From NCBI GenBank assembly GCA_028551475.1, contig CM052360.1, positions 11,706,501 through 11,770,500 on the forward strand: 64,000 nucleotides of DNA, given 5' to 3'. Positions 47,501 through 60,489 of the stretch are shown piece after piece. The stretch comes from Casuarina equisetifolia (taxonomy: Eukaryota; Streptophyta; Magnoliopsida; Fagales; Casuarinaceae). The notes beneath the pieces are model-generated. The model was given only the letters and a program-made list of their open reading frames with translations. It was not told the DNA's origin and did not search any database. A program made the translations under genes and the position numbers. Every line of letters begins with the position of its first letter. Positions within the stretch are counted from its first letter, which is position 1.

Positions 47501-49005
47501 TGTGAACCTTCCAGTTTAAGAATATGTCGTTAGCATGTGTTTATTGCCACAATCTAAACCATCACAATAGGCAAAGAACATGATCCTACGTCCTGCATGT
47601 GTCACAGCAAAGTTGTCGAGGCAGCTAAAGGCGCCACAATAAACTATGTGCCGATGATGCAGAAGCGCCGAGTCTCGAAGCCATTTTGCTTATCCAGCAC
47701 ATGCCATTCCTTCAGACGACGATGTGGGAGTAGACACTTGATGAAGATAGTTGTGTGACATCGTTTTGTGAAGGCTTGAAGAGACGAAGCTATTTCGAGT
47801 TAGAGACGACTCCTGAATCTTTTTGCCTCGCCATTTTGAGCTCTCTGTAAACCCTAACATTCAAGCCAATTGACTCGAAATTTAAACCCTTGTAGCAACG
47901 ATAAAACGATGATAAGGAGGAAAACACGATCTATAAAAAGGAGTTTATCAATTAGTTTAAAGATCTTTCTCACACACGACAACACTCGATTTTGATAAAG
48001 TTATTCAAGCCTTCAAGTCATTGTTAAAGTTATTGATTCAAACAGCTTAACTTTCACAACAAAATTACTACAAACATATACATTATCAAACCCTAATTTA
48101 AATCTGGCTCAAAGCCGGAGAATTTTGTTAATTTGAATTTGAATCAAAGTTCTAAAGGTTGGTTAATCAAGAAATGATCAATGCTAACATGATAGTGGGC
48201 AATTGATTTAACACCTTCTGAATTGGTTCTTATTTGGATTTATTTCACAAGTTTCACTTGTGTAGCTGCTTATATCATTTGAGTGATAAATCTATAAAGA
48301 GGAAAGGTACTTAGACTTAGTCTAAAATGGGGGCTTCTGTCTTCTTATTACTAGAAACCATTTTTTTTTTTGTCATTGATTGAGGCATTTGTAAGTTATA
48401 ATATTGATACATTGTGTAATTTTTTTTTTTAATTACTTGGGTGTGAAAGATTGTATTTTGAGTGTGATTAATTATCTTATATAATCAATAAAGAAATTAA
48501 TTTGTAGTAGACACTCAAGTAGACTGCTAGAGTAAGTTGATCATCTTCCAAAATTTGGTATTTGCAATTTTTATCTACTTGCTACTCTAATTTGTGATAT
48601 ATTAATTTTTATTTAAAATTTTAAAAAAGGAAGAATAAACTAGACTAACTAAAAAAATTGAACAACTTAATTAACCCCATTTAAGACTTTAACATAATAA
48701 AAAGCATGGATTAAAAAAAATATTGCATATCAATATGAAGGCTTGTAATATAACCAAACACGTCACATAGTTACTTGCAATTAGTTAGAACACCAATTAT
48801 CCTAATCTCTTAAGATTTATAATATGCAATAATATTCAAGGAGGAATTTAAGAAAAAAAAAACCAAGCCTCTTATCCAAAGGTAATCTTGGTCAATTTTT
48901 TTTACTATTCCGAATTCTGTTAGATAACCATGGTCTTAATTTTGTACATCGATAGAACATATTATTTAACTGCCTTGTGGTAATAAACATATAATCTTAA
49001 GACAA

Positions 49006-49028
49006 AAGAAGAAGAAGAAGAAGAAGAA
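49006..49028. repeat. (AAG)n microsatellite
   Basis: About seven consecutive GAA/AAG units. Confidence 0.9.
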
Positions 49029-50239
49029 ATTACTATGGAGAAGCAGGGAATATTATGTACATGTGAGATGACGTCTCTGCCAACCAGAAGTACAACAACA
49101 TTGGACCTGGCGCAATTACACACGTCTATGAAATGTGGGACCATTCTCAGTCGCTTTTGGAACTGAAATCAAAGGGCCAGTAGGACCCGCACGATGTGCA
49201 GCCGACAAGTGACGTCTTTGTCTTCTTCCAAGTTGTCTGCAACCGTTTCCAGAGATCCAGAGATCCAGAGATTTGTGCCCAATCAACGCCCCAAGCGTCA
49301 CGGTCTCGTTCGCAGATGTACGATCTTTGGTCGGAAACAAAATATTTCATCAGTGGCCCATATTTTATCCTACGGGCTCAGTCATGGCCCAATTTCAGAT
49401 CTTCCATGAGCCAGCGTGCAGTTTCTGTAAATGGCGATGGATCTACTACGAATTGGGTCTGGTTTATAATTACATAAAAAAGAGGGAAGAGACATCGAAC
49501 TGGTTTTTCTTCCTGTCCAAACAATCTTCCCATATCTGCGTACAAATCCTGGATTATTAGAATAGTCAAATCGAATGTTTAGATATAGATTAGTTATTAA
49601 AGTAAGGACTATAGGATGAGGAAAAAGGATATGACATAGAAATTTTTTTGTTTTCACTTTCTTAACTCTGCGTAATATATGGCAGTACTTTTGGGGAAGG
49701 CCATGATAATTAACGAAGGTCAACATAAAAGTAGGGCACGAGAATTTTATAGATGCTGCCAAAATTATAAATATAGCGATGATCAAGCATGATGTACAGT
49801 GAACCTCCCCTAGAATGAGCGTTTCCCTCGTGTACACCCCCAATTTAGGCTGGAACTAAGGCCAATTTAGGTGGGAGTCCCTACGCACCAACCTTACAAA
49901 AATGTTCAGAGTCCATTGGCTTCCATTGGCTCATGCTCATTTGCAATATAATTTGGCGCAAGGTTCGCTGTACTCGTATCTCGCAGCTTCTTTTTTTCTT
50001 CCTAGACGGCGAGAGGTTGCTTTCAAGTGCGCCAACTCGAAGAAACGAATTTCATGAGGTCACATAGATTATAATCTTCTTTCTGTAGACTTTTCAATAA
50101 TTGAACCTTGACTAGTAAGCCGTTCCCCGTTAAGCGCATTTGCAATATAACTTAGGTATTTCGGGTAACGTGTGAGCCTGCACCCAGCAAATGCCACCCA
50201 CGTCTCCCAGTTCTACATGTAGTTGCGCCGTCCACTCTG

Positions 50240-50583
50240 TCGGTCTCTCTCTCTCTCTTCTGTGAATCCTGATTGAGCAAAAAGCTTCACAAGTTGTTTA
50301 TAGAGACTTTGCTCTTCGTCTTTGATGCATTTTCAGTCAGGTAAACTCATTTTCTCCGTCCTCATCATGCATGCGTTCGCCGTCCTCTATTGTGGGAATT
50401 CTGAGTAATCTGCTTCATATTTTCTTTTCATATTCAGATCGAACACCATCGACTAGCTACGAACTTTTGGATCCAGAGACAGATGAGTGGCAGGAAAGCT
50501 TGAATCGCGGAGTCAGCTTTGGTCTTGGTACTCAAGGATTGAAATAATCTACCGAAACAGAAGAACTTCGATCACACAGTGAT
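50240..50583 (+). promoter_or_regulatory. 5' leader of the first GT61 gene, with a leader intron
   Basis: A CT-rich tract (about 50248-50268) precedes a leader exon ending TCAGTCAG at 50340. A 97-bp intron follows (GTAAAC at 50341, TATTCAG at 50431-50437), then 146 bp to the ATG. The same arrangement, including the intron 3' part and the words ATCGAA..ATCGACT and AATCTACCGAAACAGAAG, is repeated ahead of the second GT61 copy, so the duplication included the leader. Confidence 0.65.
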
Positions 50584-52652
50584 ATGGCGAGTAGAGACGC
50601 AAAACCGGTGATCACCTGCCTCGCCGTCCTACTACTTTTCTTTCTGTTCCAGTTCAATGTAACGACGATATCAAGCATAAAGAGGACTCATTCAACCAAG
50701 AGGCAAGGTATGCGTTGTGGAAATCTTCAATTTTCATGTCGTGCTGCATCCACGCTATCCTAGAGTCAATGGAATTTCTACCTCACAAATCTTTCCTCCC
50801 AAATTATTGTCCATAAGCACTTCTGAAACTTTTAGCTTGGAAAAGTATTTCTTAGGAAGAAGCTGAGTTGAGTTAGTATTTATGGAAAAAGTTTGGTCCA
50901 CAAGATATTTCATGGAAAAAAGTCAGTATTTGGTTCTCCCCTTTATGTTTTTTTGTGTCTTCTTTCCGTATACTTCCAAAAAGGCAATGGAGACATAACC
51001 CAAATCCTTGACGTTATATATCGTGGTGAACAACACCTTCCCCAAGGATCACACCGATCGACTTTTGTGATGAGTCATTTTCATCACTGAAGTTAACCTT
51101 TCCTCCTCAAATAGTGCAAACAAAATTACCATTTACAAGAGAGGAAAGGAAGTGGTAGGCACATCCATCTCTTGGAGCTTAAGAAATGCCTGGTTTTCGT
51201 CAGTTTGATCCTCTCAATTTGCCGATTATTGGTTTACAGATTGGTGACAGATGGGTTAACAGCGACAGATGGCAGTTTTTTGAACATATTCATGTTTTCT
51301 TTTGTGTCAGTCATGTTAGAATGTACGAAGATTTTTACTTCTCCGCCTTGTGCACGCGTTGTATTGAATTTCCATGGTTGCAGGCAGAATACGCTGGGTA
51401 CCCGAATCAATTAGCAATGTGGAAAGACTCCGTCCTCCGCCCCGGCAATCAATTCCGGCTAAAGAAATCAGCTGCGACCGAATGCACCGTTCTTATGACA
51501 TCTGTAGAATGAGCGGCCCATCGGTTCTGGACCCCACTGTCTCCACATTCTTTCTAATGAACCCCACCAGTTCGACCCCACAAAAGCCGCTGGTGGAGAA
51601 AGTCCGACCATACGCTCGGAAGGGGGAGAATTCCACGATGACCAGAATCAAAGAGGTGACTCTCGTTGCAGGCCCAGCAAGCCCAAAATGTGACGTCAAA
51701 CACGAGGCCCCGGCACTTGTATTTAGTGCCGGCGGATACACCTGGGAACTTCTTCCATGAGTTTAACGATGGATTCATCCCCCTTTACATCACCGTCAAC
51801 ACTCTTTTCCCTGATCAAGACGTCGTACTTGTGATCTCGAAGGCTCGTGATTGGTGGCTCAGCAAGTACAGAGAATTGTTAAGCGCTTTCAGTAAGCACC
51901 CTGTCATAGACCTCGACAATAATACTGCCACCCATTGCTTTCCTTCTGCCAGTGTGGGTGTGATAGCCCACGGTTTTATGACCATAGACCCTAAATTAAC
52001 TCCAAACTCAAAGACGTTCACCGATTTTCGTGCCTTCCTAGGTAAAGCCTATGGTCAAAACCGCAGGTTCCAAAACCAAGAACATCTCTCTATGTCTAAC
52101 CTTCCAAAAGACCGGCCTCTCCTTGTGTTGGCTGGTCGTAGTGGTGGCGTTGGTCGCGTGCTCCTAAACCAAAATGAAGTAAAACTTGAAGCGGAAAAGG
52201 TTGGTTTTAATGTGATTATTTTCGAGCCAACACCTGCGACCCCTTTGAGGGAAGCCTATGCGTTAGTCAATTCGAGCCATGCAATGGTTGGGATACATGG
52301 TGCAGCACTTACACATTCGTTATTTCTCCGGCCTGGTTCGGTCTTTGTGCAAGTGGTGCCGCTAGGGGTTGAATGGGTTGCGGAGGCTTGCTTTGGAACA
52401 TCGGCAAGAGCTATGGGGTTGGAATACATGGAGTACAGGATAACAGCGGAGGAGAGTAGCCTGATAGACAAGTATAACAAGGATGAAATGATCATTAAAG
52501 ATCCAGTTGCTTTTCGAGGAAAGGGTTGGTCCCCTGAGATTATGACCATATATTTGAAGCAACAAGATGTTAAGTTGGATCCGGTAAGATTGAGGAGGTA
52601 CTTGAAGGAAGTTTACGTGAAGGCCAAAAAGTTTATGAACCGGGAGGGATAG
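50584..52652 (+). CDS. GT61 family glycosyltransferase, first tandem copy, with a one-base frameshift
   Basis: Exon 1 (50584-50707) encodes a type II membrane anchor (ITCLAVLLLFFLFQFNV) for Golgi retention. Exon 2 (51384-52652) encodes the luminal catalytic part: CDRMHRSYDICRMSGPSVLD, APALVFSAGGY, NFFHEFNDGFIPLYIT, VLVISKARDWW, LVLAGRSGGVGR and MVGIHGAALTHSLFLRPGSV. These are signatures of plant GT61 (DUF563) enzymes, which add xylose, arabinose or similar sugars to xylan and other glycans; the exact sugar is not predictable. Compared with the family wording GGYTGNFFHEFNDG, one extra T near 51743 throws the frame, and a stop would follow within seven codons. Either side the frame is clean (161 and 302 codons), so this is a very recent knockout, an assembly error, or less likely a tolerated shift. 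Both parts together are about the family length. Confidence 0.88.
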
Positions 52653-52659
52653 TAATAAG

Positions 52660-55600
52660 ATGATTTTGGTTAGTATTTTTTCAATTATTGAAGAAATAAT
52701 ATTTGGAAGGGAGGGTGCTGATATTTTTTCCAATACTTAGGATCATAGTATATATTAGGTCTTTAGGTCTTTAGGTCTTTATACTTCTATTCTTTTGTTT
52801 CTCATTCTCAAGTTTATATGTAGAATTCCGATTTGTTTAAAGTTTTAAAGTTCTACGACTGGCTAACTAACTTTCTACTAACTTGGGTTTTTTGGTTTAG
52901 GCAGTTGAAATGTCACTTTAACTCAAAAAGCATTTTAAAGTAAACACGAAAGAAATCTGTACAAAATATGACTTAAAAATAGGAAAATGATAAGTACACC
53001 TTTTTTATTATAAAAGAAACTAAATGTCTTGGGTTCCTAGTTCCAAAAAGAAAAAGAATAATTAATGTCTTTTCCTCATCATTTAAGTTTGTGATATAAT
53101 TGAAAATGCTTGGCTTGTCTAGCTGTTAGCCTATAAATTTTTTTAGATTTAATATTAAGACTAACAACATTTGCTTATAGCTAGACATCAATTGTTGGCA
53201 GGATACAAGTTATGATGAGGAGCATGGGAATAAGTTCTCTAATTTGGTTACATTTTCTACCTATTTTATATCTTTTAACATAATTAGGATGTTGAGTTTT
53301 TATCACCTTGGACCACTAAGGTTTTATGACTGAATAGGAAGTAATGAGATAAGAGGCTTCACATCTGTGACAAATTGGATAGACTTTCAAGCTTAAACGT
53401 CATAGTTCCTCTTGTGAAAAAATTGTTGATATGATACGTGGTGAGCATAGAGAGTAGCATCTACATGTTAATCGACTGCGTGAAGGAAAAGGTATCAGAA
53501 TGGTTGTGCTGTGAAGAAAGAAAGCATCAGATAGGTCCAGGAAGGACGTGGGAGGAAGCTAAGGGCAAAGCTGCTATATTTCTTGATTTAAACATGGAAG
53601 CAATCATATGTATTTTCTCTTCTAAAACCATTGTTGGCAATGTAAGTAAAGTGAATTGCAAGTCAAGAGAGCAGAGGTAAAGAGGAAATCATATTATATT
53701 TGGTAGGTTTGATTTAAATTTTTTTGACACCTACGTCCATTTTTTCTTACCTTTATTTACTCAAGTCACTCAACTAACAAATTAATAGTGGATTACAAGG
53801 GACTCTAAGTCTTACTGGCTACAAATATGAATTTTCTTCACAAAATTGTCCTAGACACTTCTTAAACGCAATATCATTTCTTAACATAATGATTCTAGCC
53901 ACAACATAACAAAGTTCTTTTCTCACATGAAAATTCTAACAATTTTTGTCAAATGTAGTTTTTGAATTTAAATGATAATATTGTAACTAGATAATTTTGT
54001 ATTTCTTTTAGTGATATATAACACTTAACCTTTGTAAAAAATTTTTTTTTTTTTTTTTACTTTTAAAGTGATTTATATACTTCCATAAATATAATGAAAA
54101 TATCATTTTTAAACTCATAACAGGCTCTCAAGCATATATAACGCAATGCAGAAATTCTCTAATGATTTGCACAAATTACAAATAACTTATTCTTGATTTT
54201 CGTCACCTGTAGTGTCATAAATCAATCTTTTTGCAGCAATTAATTAGTTATTAAAGACCCATTGATTCTAGAGTTTGAATAGCAGAAGCAACAACCCTCA
54301 ATAATAGCGAAACCCTAGCTTTGCAGTATGCAAGAGCTAGTCTCACTTTCACCCAAATATCCGCAGACTACAACATGACATCTTTATTCTTTTGGCTAAA
54401 GAAAGGATCACAAAACGTTGTCATTCAATCTAGATATCTTTCTCTGCAACATAACGCTCTTTTTTTAGCAGGATTTTTTTGGCCCAACCAGTATGGTATG
54501 ACGTCGTCTTTTTTAGTAGTTTTTCCTACATAAATGACATTATTTCAATGTGGTTTTCTTTTGGGTTAAGTTGATGCTCGAACTTTAACACGACATCGTT
54601 AATTGTTTCATAAATAACGAAAATTCTCCATAAAAATTTCATCCAAAAAATTTAGATCCACTTAGTGCAACATTTCTTGTTAATAAATTCAGGCATTTTT
54701 ATTGCCAAGGCAGCACACTAAGACTTCTCTTTGCAACTTTAATCCAACAGAAGAAGTATTTCTCTTTACAGAAGCAAGCATTTATTTATGCAACTTTTAT
54801 GTAAAACATCAAACAACTTTAAGCAATTATCTTTGCAACTTTGATATCAGAAAAGTAGTAAACTTGATTCAACATTAAATTTTTTGCTCCATTAATGAAG
54901 TCAATTGTTTGGTTAGGTTTATTGTCGTTGTTCGTCATACCAGTGCGTGCACACAAAAACTCCAACATGGTACCAAAATAGTGAGGTGGAGTGGCGAAAG
55001 TCTAAATCTTGGATAGAAATCGAGATCACTTGTGAAAGAAGATGTGACCTAGCGCGAAAGAAAAACGCATGGTTACTCCGTACAAGAGGCACGGGTGGCC
55101 TCCCTAATTGAAGAGCCAGATCTCCCGCTCATTTCCAGATTTGCCATCAGAGAGCAAGATCTACCATCAAGTCGCACGATTGACGAAGTAGCGAGTGAAA
55201 ACCACATTGTAACTCGCAAGGTGAAAGCGGGCTCCTTTGAAGGAGACAAGCTAGCATGGGCCTCTAAAGAAAGAGGCAAATTTCAAAAATTGGGCCGAAG
55301 TTCCAATATAGACCTAGTGAGACGTATTCCAAGCCCCCTTTTTGTTTTTGTTTTTTAAATCAGCTTTTAAGTCCGAGATTTCAAAAATGGTTACAGCCCT
55401 AATTTCCAAAAATGCTTTCAAGTCCAAGTTTACGAAGTGAGTCTCTTGGACGTACGAAAGAAAAAGATATACAGGCTTTTGGTCCACCAATTTCAAGAAG
55501 CTTAAATGGGCATGGTATTTTGGTTGTCTACAAATCACTGAGGAAAGATGTTAGGGAAAAAAATGGGTGATATGATATTCGTATGAAAAGTGGCAAGCAT

Positions 55601-55870
55601 GGCAAGTAAAACCTATGAGTAAATTTTTTGTGTGAAAAAAAAGTATCATAGGGGTGCACGGAGGAGGTCGTACGTACTTAAGGAAAAAAAATATTATCTA
55701 TTTAAACATGAAAGCAAACAAACAACAAAAAAAAAATCTTCATCTTAATTTATACGAATTTCTATATATTGTATTCTTTTCCTTTTGAATTTGTAGGTAT
55801 TTACTTCATTGATAAAATGAATCACTTAGTTATTTTTTTGTGTTCATTCTATTTGACATTCAATTCCACA
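52660..55870. other. AT-rich spacer after the first GT61 gene
   Basis: A triplicated AGGTCTTT occurs near 52757-52780, within or just past the 3' UTR. No gene is recognised beyond. A poly-T run (54038-54058) and short frames near 53.4, 54.3 and 55.1 kb carry no family signal. Confidence 0.45.
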
Positions 55871-55879
55871 TCCTAAAGA

Positions 55880-56452
55880 TTGACACTTATGAAGTGCCTT
55901 GTAAGTCTTGAATATCCTTCTTTTTAATGAGGCCTTTTGGGGAGAAGTAATCTAAGCTCTCAAGATGATATTAAGGTTGGGCCTTTTTTTGTGTGTGCTA
56001 ATCCAATCCCATAGTTGGGCTAATCCTCCACCAACAAAATAAGATCAAGCTTAGATTGTGAGAGAATATTGGACACTCGATCCTACACTAGAAAAATTGG
56101 CATCTATGAAATGTCTTAAAAGCCTTGAATACTCCTATCTTTAATGAGGTATTTTGGAAAGAGGTGGACTTAAGCCATCAAGATGATATTAGATATAGCC
56201 TTCAAGATGGTATTATAGTTGGTCCTTCTTTTGTGTGTACCAAACTTGATCTCATAATTGGGTCAATCCTTCATTGGCAAAATAAGATTGAGCTTAGATT
56301 GTAGGGGAGCATTAGAAACTCAACCTCACATTGAAAAATTGACACATGTGAAGTACCTTATAAGCCTTGAACATCCTTATCTTTAATGAGGTATTTTGGA
56401 GAGAGGTAGACTTAGGCTTGTAAGACATTTATCATTACAACACACATAGAAA
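55880..56452 (+). mobile_element. LTR-like tandem array of three diverged units (Ty1/copia-type LTR debris)
   Basis: Three related units start near 55880, 56098 and 56340, each opening with a version of TTGACACATGTGAAGTACCTT and continuing with AAGCCTTGAA, CTTTAATGAGG and TTTTGG. The first two go on to a shared GTGTGTNC, ATAGTTGGG and AAGATTGAGCTTAGATTGT part; the third is cut short. The wording is that of plant copia LTR termini as I recall them. It is an old fossil: units are visibly diverged and no flanking internal region in the right order is seen. Confidence 0.6.
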
Positions 56453-57064
56453 CTCCAACATTTCTTTTGAAAAAAAAATGATACTTTACATTTCTGCAGT
56501 TTGTATGCCTAAAAAAATCTAATTTCATGTTGAATGAAAAAGATGGTAGCTTTAACATAATGGGACCTTTGAAGTTGTGATGCACAACAAATACAACTTT
56601 TAGATTCTATAATGTGAATGATAGTTATAAGATTTCTAGATTTTGTTCATGATTTCATTAATCACATGGTTAAAGAATTAAGTTATCAGAGATTGGTTTT
56701 GATGCATAAGTCTTTACGCATATTAACATTTAATATTCATAGAGTCATTGTAATTGTTTGTATTTTATATTGTAACAAGAAATTAAATTGAATCTAGACT
56801 GACTGAACTCATTATTAATTTTCTTTTCCTACATTTTGTTTCTTTGGTAGAAGGAAACATGACAAACTTTTATTTTTATTTTTATTGGAAGGACAATAAT
56901 TGATTTTGTTAAGACATGTGACTACTATGAGGGTGGCAACTTGTGCTAGACATCATTGACTCAACAAGTTTTTGGTTCAACTCAAATTTATTGTCTTTAG
57001 AGCATGTTCATCTCTCTTTATCCTTTATGCATAACATTACAATATTTTCTTACTAGTACATGTG

Positions 57065-58010
57065 AATGATATTATTCTTGTTAGTTTTTCCAATGCACCA
57101 TTAAGTCCTCTCATGGATTGGCATAAAAGATCTTGGCCCTCTTCAATATTTTCTTGGTGTGGAAGTTCAATTTACCTCTCAAGATTTATTACTACATCAA
57201 GCTAAATATGCATTGGAGATTATTGCTTAATCAACATAGGAGTTGATCATTTCATATCAACTCCATGTTTGCTTGAATCCATTTTAGCTAGATAGGATAG
57301 AAAACCTCTCTTAGATCCTATACACTACCAGAGCATTGTTAGGCATTTTCCATATTTGATGTTCACTTGTTTAAATATTGCCTATGTTGTCAATATAGCC
57401 TATTAGTACATGCACTCTCCCACATCATTTCATTGACAATGGATCAAGCGAATTGTTTGCTATCTCATAGATATATTCAACCATTGTATTTTTCTCACTT
57501 AGGAGTCATTTATTACTTTACATGCCTACTCAGATGTTAGCTAGGCTAGTGATAAAATATATTGACATTCTATGGGTAGATTCTATGTTTTTCTTTGGCC
57601 CAACCTCATCTTTTGATGTTTATGCAAATGATGCATCATCTCCTAATCTAGTATAAAAGCATAATTCAAAAGTCATATTAATACTGCAGTAGAGCTCATT
57701 TGGTTTGAGGCCCTTCTTAGGATCTCCATGGCACATTGCTGCATTCTCTACACTATAGTGTGATGACCTTTTTACTTTTTATCCCACTACTAACTCAATC
57801 TTTCATGTTTGCACCGAACATGCTAAGATTAGTTATTATGTTACTCATAAGCATGTTGCCCATGGTCAATTGCTCATTCATTTCCTCTCATTAGTTGATT
57901 AACGAGCTTACATCCTTTCCAAAGGCTTTTCTTCCTTTATATTCAAATTTTCTCAATCCAAGCTCACGATGCACTTTGCCCTATCAACTTGCACACACTA
58001 AGGGTTATTA
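57065..58010 (+). mobile_element. Decayed Ty1/copia pol remnant (reverse transcriptase and RNase H parts)
   Basis: Copia-type wording survives in short pieces on the plus strand: DLGPLQYFLGVEVQF and LLHQAKYALEI of the late reverse transcriptase, a region like the RNase H start, then a C-terminal part with EHAKISYYVTHKHVAHGQL. Only the 3' third of pol is recognisable. The fragment is heavily broken (well over ten disruptions), has no paired LTRs and is an old fossil. Confidence 0.8.
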
Positions 58011-58019
58011 AAGGAAGAA

Positions 58020-60480
58020 ATGTCAATATACATCACAGTAGTGAGATGACAATGACTTATCAAATAAAATAAAATTCTAGGAAGATAAAAATTGAATAAA
58101 ATTTCTAGAGTACTAAAGATATTATAAGGAAATTTTCTAACATCTAAGCTTTTCCAATCTTTTCCAATTTTATCTACGTTAACTATAATCTATAAGGGAT
58201 AAAATGTAACAAATTGAATTCATGTATCAATAAATTGAGATTAGTAATCAAACAAATTCAGTAATTTAAATTTACAAAATTCTCCATAAGTTTAATGTTT
58301 TTAGATCTATTTTTTAGTGAAACTCTAGCCACTGTTTTTCAATTACTATCACATTAGCAACCAAGGCCACATCAGCCCTATTATCTTCCCTTCGCAGACC
58401 TTTAGTAGTTGCTCTTGTTACACATGATTGTACCATGTCTCACATTGCAACTAAGTGTTCAATTGGTTGCATTTCACCAACTAGCCAAAGACTCCTTTCA
58501 CTAGCCAACTAAGTCTCTTAATGTTTCAATAGACCATAACTCATTTGCATGGGTTAGCTAAAGATTCATACCATAGGCTAGCCAAAGTCTCCTTTCATAG
58601 GATGCATGAATGACAAGACAAAGTGTCTCCTAATTGTTTTGCCCAACTTATGATTTTTGGATTTCTAGCCAAAAAAATTTGATTTTAAGTTTCTTGATTA
58701 CTCTAAAAAATATTTTAAAGAGACAAATTGAATAAAGCCCCAAATTTTATTTATATTTTTCTTTATTTCTTATTTAGTCAATTGTGGTTGGTTTCTCTCT
58801 ATGTTTAATGACACCTTTAGCAACTTTTCTTTTTCATTTTAACTTGGCATGACCATTACTCTGGCAACCAACATGCCACTAAACTCTAGTTTGATTTCCT
58901 CATCCTTTATCAAGGAAAAACTAAATGGAGCAAATTGTCTTATTTAGAAAGCCCAAACTACTCCATATTTTATGGCATCTAACCTTTTCTCAGTCATATG
59001 TGGATTTGAACTAGCACCTCCCTACCACTTTCTCCAAGCCAGTAGCAATACAATGCTTCTTTCTCACCCACTATACAAAGCTTGGTTAGTTCATGATTCT
59101 ACAGCCATGGGGTGGATTTGAACGTGTTCATAGTGCTTGTTGTTGCCCAATTGACGAGCCATACCATACCACATTTATCACTTTGTGGTTTTGGTCTAGC
59201 CACCTCCTATGTGGTTTAGTCCACCACCAACACTTGTCATTATGGCTATAACTAAAACACATAAAGAAAGGGTAGCAAAACATCATCAAACATTTCGAAG
59301 AATCCACACAAATCTTAGACTATGATCAAAGAGTTGGTCTCTAAAATGAATATTGCACCCATTTTTTATTTTGGGGATTTGGCATAAAATACATTGCTTT
59401 GGACACTCCTATCTCTATCCTATCCTAGATAGTTGCTTTTTTTGCTAATGCTCTTTACTAGCTTTTGCTCAACTATAAAGACATGCTAGAACTATTGGGC
59501 TTGACTTCTAGATTCTAACGATTGGCCACTTTTGTAGCTTGGTAGTCTAACTACTCCTAAACACCTCTTGTGATGCTATTTGGATTATTTATTTCCATGA
59601 TCACATGATTTTATTTGATGGAATATTATCTTATAGTTCATGGGAATATTTATTAGAATGGTGAATTATGTTATGGGCTTGTTGCATTATATGTTGCTCA
59701 ATTGGCAAACCATGCTTATGTGAAATACAAAAAGCTTAGTTCATGTGCGAGTAAGCCTAGCTTTTGTGTTTAGTTTAATGAAGACACCATGTTGAGGAAA
59801 CTTCTCGAAGAAGCCTTATGATTTGCAGTATTTGACATTTCTTGAGAAAAATGAAGAGTTCTTTGCTAGGGCCTTTGTTCCCTTTCTAATCTCACTCTAC
59901 TAATGAAGAAAATGATTATTGGCAATCTTTTGATGAGCTATGGTTGACTAAGCAATGGGAGAATCATTTTTGACAAGAAGAAGGCACGCTAAAAAAGGAA
60001 GAAGACAAAAAAATAACATGAACAAAAAAGCTTACAGTAAGTTGATTTGTGATCTTCAAATTATTGAGCTTGAGATTGGTTTATATTCTATTATACTTGA
60101 GCTTATTGAACATCTTTAGTAGGTTTGCTTCCAACCTATTGAACATTCTTTGTCCTATTCTTGTAATTGGTAGAAATACTTAAAGCTTTAGTTTGCAATC
60201 ACTTTTATTATTTAGGGGTTTCGAGTTATGGTCATCCCTATGCTTAGTTGTTGTATCATTTGAAAGGATTGTAAAATAAAAACATATAGAAGTTGTATTG
60301 AACTTGTGACCCATGGGGTTGTGGCTATAGTTGGGCAATTTGAGAGATTGTTTGCTGGCTTTCTAGTTTCTTGATGCAATGATAGATAAACATATATTTT
60401 CCACTTGGCAACACATATATTTCCACTTTTAGAACCCTTGAGTTAGTTCTCCTATGTGATTAAGTCCTTGACACTAAAGG
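58020..60480. other. Unassigned AT-rich DNA, probably further old transposon debris
   Basis: No gene is seen. Phrases recur loosely (GGCTAGCCAAAG-type words near 58.48-58.60 kb), and a short frame near 59.92 kb gives ENDYWQSFDELWL without an assignable family. Between two copia fossils, this is most likely decayed retroelement sequence, but no domain supports a specific call. Confidence 0.4.
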
Positions 60481-60489
60481 AATTTTTTT

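Larger units (their letters stand above)
40640..50235. other. Long gene-poor spacer
   Basis: No gene is recognised on either strand in this 9.6 kb. Items seen: (GT)n at 40991-41006; a GA-rich microsatellite at 41469-41500; poly-A/T runs near 41745, 42310, 42455 and 45230; a 116-codon plus-strand frame at 42630-42980 without family resemblance; overlapping minus-strand frames at 44.65-44.87 kb; paired frames at 45.25-45.75 kb; and an (AAG)n tract at 49006-49028. The 46.3-46.9 kb and 49.1-49.5 kb patches are GC-richer than the rest but give only mutually overlapping shadow frames. Older transposon debris too decayed to name is likely. Confidence 0.45.
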
